From Gemmatimonas sp. (GTDB taxonomy: Bacteria > Gemmatimonadota > Gemmatimonadetes > Gemmatimonadales > Gemmatimonadaceae), in the NCBI GenBank assembly GCA_025361705.1, contig JANYJW010000012.1:18558-82557 (forward strand): a stretch of 64,000 nucleotides of DNA, in the 5' to 3' direction. Under the pieces are notes generated by a model. It saw only the letters and a list, made by a program, of their open reading frames with translations, searched no databases and was not told the DNA's origin. Position 1 is the stretch's first letter; each line of letters starts with the position of its first letter. Positions 60,129 through 64,000 of the stretch are shown here, in pieces. The position numbers and the translations under genes were made by a program.

Positions 60129-60911
60129 TCACGCCCCCGGCGTCCGGTCATCTGGCGGCACGAAGTGCGTGAGGAACGTGCGCTCCTGATCGGTGATGCT
60201 CCCGATGCCCTGCGCGCTGATCTTGTCGAGGATGCGGTTCACTTCATCGCGATTCAGGGCGTTCACGGACGCCGGGTCGACCTTCTGCCAGGCGATGGAG
60301 CCCACAACGCGCCCCGCGCCGGCCGCCTGGCGCTTGAAGCGCTTGGCCGCTGAGCCCCAGCCGATGAAGCGGAGGTAGAGGAAGGCGCCGGCGTAGCCGC
60401 CGAGGTGCGCAAAATCGGCGGTGCCACCACGCGAGCCGCCCATGCCGCTCCAGAGGGCGAGCACCGTGGTGATCACCACCAGCCAGCGCGCCTCCACCGG
60501 GAGGATGCCCCAGATGAGGATCTGGTCGCGCGGCCAGAAGTACGCGAACGCGAGCATCACGCCAAAGACGGCGGCCGACGCGCCGATGACGCCGGCATAG
60601 GGCGCGAAGACGAACGACAGCAGGGCACCGCTGATGCCGGCGATGAAGTAGAGCGTGACGAACCGGTTCGACCCCAGCCGCGCCTCGACGCGCGGGCCGA
60701 AGAAGAAGAGCGCGAGCATGTTGAAGAGCAGGTGCGTGAAGCCGCCGTGCAGGAACATGTAGGTGACGATGGTCCACGGATGCGTGAACACGGCCATCGG
60801 CACGAAGACCAGCGGCTCGGCCAGCCCGGGCGCGGTGAGCTGGACGAAGAAGACGATGACGTTGGCGATCAGGAGGCGCTGCACCCACGGGGTCAGGTCG
60901 TTCATATGCAT
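60129..60911 (-). CDS. Rhomboid family intramembrane serine protease
   Basis: This encodes 260 residues from the ATG at 60911; the ATG at 60905 is also possible. It has six membrane helices with the catalytic Ser in GASAAVFG (about residue 122) and His in HLGGYAGAF (about residue 180). HGGFTHLLFNMLALFFFGP is the loop and second helix typical of the family. A cytoplasmic C-terminal tail of about 60 residues follows, with an EVNRILDKIS segment. It cleaves membrane-protein segments; substrates are unknown. Confidence 0.92.
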   Translation of the reverse strand: MHMNDLTPWVQRLLIANVIVFFVQLTAPGLAEPLVFVPMAVFTHPWTIVTYMFLHGGFTHLLFNMLALFFFGPRVEARLGSNRFVTLYFIAGISGALLSFVFAPYAGVIGASAAVFGVMLAFAYFWPRDQILIWGILPVEARWLVVITTVLALWSGMGGSRGGTADFAHLGGYAGAFLYLRFIGWGSAAKRFKRQAAGAGRVVGSIAWQKVDPASVNALNRDEVNRILDKISAQGIGSITDQERTFLTHFVPPDDRTPGA

Positions 60912-61053
60912 CAGGATACCACGGCCACGCGCGGAGTCAAAGTGCGGGGAGGGCACGGGCGCCGTGTGGGCACGGGCGCGGTTGCGCACGGGCATGGTTG
61001 CGCACGGGCGCGGCGGCCCCCGGCGCTTGACGGGCAGCATGATTCATTCTATT

Positions 61054-61069
61054 ATCCGGATATACGGAT
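61054..61069 (+). promoter_or_regulatory. Palindromic operator overlapping the start codon of the ArsR-methyltransferase gene
   Basis: The 16-base sequence ATCCGGATATACGGAT has perfect 5-base arms (ATCCG/CGGAT) around an ATAT centre; 14 of 16 positions are symmetric. It covers the first two bases of the ATG at 61068. ArsR-family dimers bind such sites, so self-repression is likely. No second copy was seen before ahcY. Confidence 0.6.
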
Positions 61070-62048
61070 GAATAAGACTCCCGCCCCCGCGGTCTTCGAC
61101 CGCCTCGCCGCTCTCGCCGACGCCACCCGCGCGCGCCTGCTCGCCTGCCTCGAACGGCATGAGCTGACCGTCGGGGAGCTGCAGGACGTGCTGCAACTGC
61201 CGCAGTCCACCGTGAGCCGGCACCTCAAGGCGCTCGCCGCGTCGGGGTGGGTGGCGTCACGCGAGACGGGCGTCAGCAACCGCTACCGGATGGCCGGGCG
61301 CGAACTCGACCCGGTGGCACGCCGCATCTGGCACTCGGTGCGGGACGAAGTGGCGCGCCACCCGGCCGCCGAGCGTGATGCGGCCCGCGTGCACGAAGTG
61401 CTCGCCGGGCGACATGCGAAGTCGCAGGAGTTCTTCGCGTCGGCGGCGGGGCAATGGGACCGCGTGCGCGGCGAGCTCTTTGGCGCGCGTCCCGATCTCT
61501 TCGCACTGCTCGGCCTGCTCGACCCAGCCTCTACGGTCGCCGACCTGGGCTGTGGCACGGGGCAGCTGGCCGAGGTGGTGGCGCCGTTCGTGCGCCGCGT
61601 CGTTGCCGTGGACGAGTCGCCGGCCATGCTGCGCGCGGCACGCACGCGGCTGCAGGGCGTGGCCAACGCCGAGGTGCGCCACGGCACGCTCGAGGGGCTG
61701 CCGCTCGATGCGCGCTCGGTGGACGTTGCCGTGATGTCCCTGGTGCTGCCGTACGTGGCCGAACCGGTGCGCGTGCTGGCCGAGGCGCGGCGCGTGCTGC
61801 GCGCCGGCGGCCGGCTGCTGGTGGTCGACATGCTGCCGCATGAGCACGAGGAGTACCGGCTGACGATGGGCCACGTCTGGCTCGGCATCGATGCCGCGCA
61901 GTTGGAGCAGTGGGCCGCCGAGGCCGGCTTTTCATCGACGCGGGTGTCGCCACTGCCGGCGCTGCCCGGGGCCAAGGGGCCGACGCTGTTCGCCGGGGTG
62001 CTGCGGGCGGCCGATACTACAGGGTTAGGAAGGAAGAAGAAGCGGTGA
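61068..62048 (+). CDS. ArsR-family regulator fused to SAM methyltransferase domain (SahR-like)
   Basis: This encodes 326 residues. Residues 8-90 are a winged-helix ArsR domain (ADATRARLLACLERHELTVGEL, then QSTVSRHLKALAASGWV) without the metal-binding ELCVCDL motif. Residues 150-310 form a class I methyltransferase domain with the SAM motif VADLGCGTGQLAEV. Proteins of this fused type include SahR, which senses S-adenosylhomocysteine and controls methionine-cycle genes. The neighbouring ahcY gene, whose product consumes that metabolite, strongly supports the assignment. Whether the methyltransferase fold is catalytic or only a sensor cannot be told. Confidence 0.9.
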   Translation: MNKTPAPAVFDRLAALADATRARLLACLERHELTVGELQDVLQLPQSTVSRHLKALAASGWVASRETGVSNRYRMAGRELDPVARRIWHSVRDEVARHPAAERDAARVHEVLAGRHAKSQEFFASAAGQWDRVRGELFGARPDLFALLGLLDPASTVADLGCGTGQLAEVVAPFVRRVVAVDESPAMLRAARTRLQGVANAEVRHGTLEGLPLDARSVDVAVMSLVLPYVAEPVRVLAEARRVLRAGGRLLVVDMLPHEHEEYRLTMGHVWLGIDAAQLEQWAAEAGFSSTRVSPLPALPGAKGPTLFAGVLRAADTTGLGRKKKR

Positions 62049-62185
62049 GCTGTCTGCTGTCTGCAGGGTTAACAAGGGAAGCGGTGGGCTGTACGCAGTA
62101 CGCGGTACGCTGAACGTCTTCCTGTGGGTGTACGGTTGTTCGAACACCATTCCATGTCTCTCGTCTCCCCTCACTCGTCTCGACT
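62049..62185 (+). promoter_or_regulatory. Upstream region of ahcY
   Basis: This 137-base gap contains repeats of GTACGC (about 62092-62112), a 10-base palindrome TGTTCGAACA (62137-62146) and a CTCGTC-rich tract just before the start codon. It does not resemble the S-adenosylhomocysteine riboswitch by eye. The palindrome is a candidate site for a regulator. Confidence 0.4.
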
Positions 62186-63694
<1,509 letters not shown>

Positions 63695-63721
63695 CTGCTC
63701 GGGAAAGGGTTGATGCAACGT

Positions 63722-63753
63722 TCAAAGGCCGCGCTGCGAAGCGCGGCCTTTGA
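63722..63753 (+). terminator. Strong hairpin terminator after ahcY
   Basis: A 14-pair perfect stem with a GCGA tetraloop (arms 63722-63735 and 63740-63753) begins with AAAGGCCGCGCT and ends in CCTTT. It lies 28 bases after the ahcY stop. It is symmetric enough to work on both strands. Confidence 0.85.
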
Positions 63754-63780
63754 CTAGTCGGATGCCATCGCGCGCGGCGT

Positions 63781-63859
63781 CTGCGGGGGCGTGCCTCTGC
63801 GGGGGCGTGCCTCTGCGGGGGCGTGCCTCTGCGGGGGCGTGCCTCTGCGGGGCGTGCCT
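63781..63859. repeat. 16-bp minisatellite next to an IS element
   Basis: Four exact copies of CTGCGGGGGCGTGCCT followed by one 15-base copy lie directly before the left end of the IS3-like element. No gene overlaps it. Confidence 0.9.
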
Positions 63860-63866
63860 CTGGAGT

Positions 63867-64000
63867 TGACCCGATTTCGTGGACGCCTCACACACCCTAC
63901 TTTCGGGGTGGAGGTGGTTCATGACGAAGAAGAAGGAAGGAACAGCCGGTCGGCGAGTGCGGCGGGAGTTCAGTCCCGAGTTCAAGGCCGAGGCCGTGCG
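63867..64000 (+). mobile_element. Left end of an IS3-family insertion sequence (cut by window edge)
   Basis: The sequence from 63867 begins TGACCCGATTTCGTGGACGC, in the style of IS3-family terminal repeats, and is followed 54 bases later by an ORF A start. The right end, ORF B and target duplication lie outside the window. Confidence 0.75.
63921..64000 (+). CDS. IS3-family transposase OrfA, 5' fragment
   Basis: An ATG at 63921 after GGTGGAGGTGG opens a frame that runs off the window after 26 codons. The visible residues include RRVRREFSPEFKAEAV, the helix-turn-helix N-terminus typical of IS3/IS911 OrfA proteins. OrfA binds the element ends and is fused to OrfB by frameshift during transposition. 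Only the beginning can be assessed. Confidence 0.85.
   Translation, partial: MTKKKEGTAGRRVRREFSPEFKAEAV

Noticed and set aside
62134..62150. tRNA-like GTTCGAA segment.
   Set aside because: No acceptor or anticodon stems can be built around it; it is a short palindrome only.
62049..62185. S-adenosylhomocysteine riboswitch ahead of ahcY.
   Set aside because: The conserved core of that riboswitch was not found by eye, and a SahR-like regulator is present instead.
63781..63859. CRISPR array.
   Set aside because: Units are directly adjacent without unique spacers; it is a minisatellite.

Overview
This is a GC-rich, densely coding bacterial chromosome segment: about 50 genes and no gene-free stretch longer than about 300 bases. 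No rRNA, tRNA or CRISPR array was seen. Many products are exported, including Sec or lipoprotein signals, one Tat signal, M1/M16/M42 peptidases, an LpxR-like outer-membrane protein, a TRAP transporter with a TatT lipoprotein, and c-type cytochromes. This points to a diderm soil or water heterotroph with respiratory flexibility. The overall style (Ig-domain proteases, serine hydrolases with DUF3471, GH2/GH35 enzymes, large multihaem cytochromes) fits Gemmatimonadota best. That is an inference from gene content, because no rRNA or other taxonomic marker is present.

Layout. 1-8.7 kb: two related hybrid histidine kinases flank a broken CpcT-like gene, a small secreted protein and an M16 peptidase. 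8.7-12.6 kb: an M1 peptidase, an unknown lipoprotein and a CDF-like transporter. 12.6-17.2 kb (minus strand): a TPAT-type TRAP operon (TatT lipoprotein, solute-binding protein, fused QM permease) followed by a secreted helical protein. 17.4-31.5 kb: a degradative and secreted set of GH2, an Ig-domain metalloprotease coupled to a PocR sensor protein, GH35, a short asparaginase coupled to a duplicated M42 peptidase, a class C serine hydrolase, an LpxR-like protein, MsrB and a phosphodiester glycosidase.

31.7-42.1 kb is a complete uptake [NiFe]-hydrogenase locus: Tat-exported small subunit, large subunit, b-type cytochrome, maturation protease, then HypA, B, F, C, D, E and a rhodanese. Almost every junction overlaps. 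The proximal cluster has the ordinary four-cysteine signature, so the membrane-bound O2-tolerant type is not indicated. HypA lacks its zinc finger. 42.1-49.9 kb is mixed housekeeping: DUF1569, MscL, a DinB-methyltransferase fusion, HrpB, LspA, an NAD(P)-binding protein, a methyltransferase, a TrpF-like protein and PdxH.

50-60 kb is a divergent respiratory island. On the minus strand are a seven-haem NapC/NirT (ImcH-like) quinol dehydrogenase, a DUF2339 membrane protein and an OB-fold-like lipoprotein. On the plus strand are a four-haem cytochrome and two giant fusions of 13-haem and 19-haem cytochromes to a b-type membrane module. Together they carry 43 predicted haem-c sites in about 7.4 kb. 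With the hydrogenase, they outline a route from H2 through quinone to periplasmic or outer-surface acceptors; the link between the two loci is inferred. 60-64 kb: a rhomboid protease, an ArsR-methyltransferase (SahR-like) regulator with a palindromic operator across its own start codon, AhcY with a strong terminator, a 16-bp tandem repeat, and the left end of an IS3-family insertion sequence cut by the window edge.
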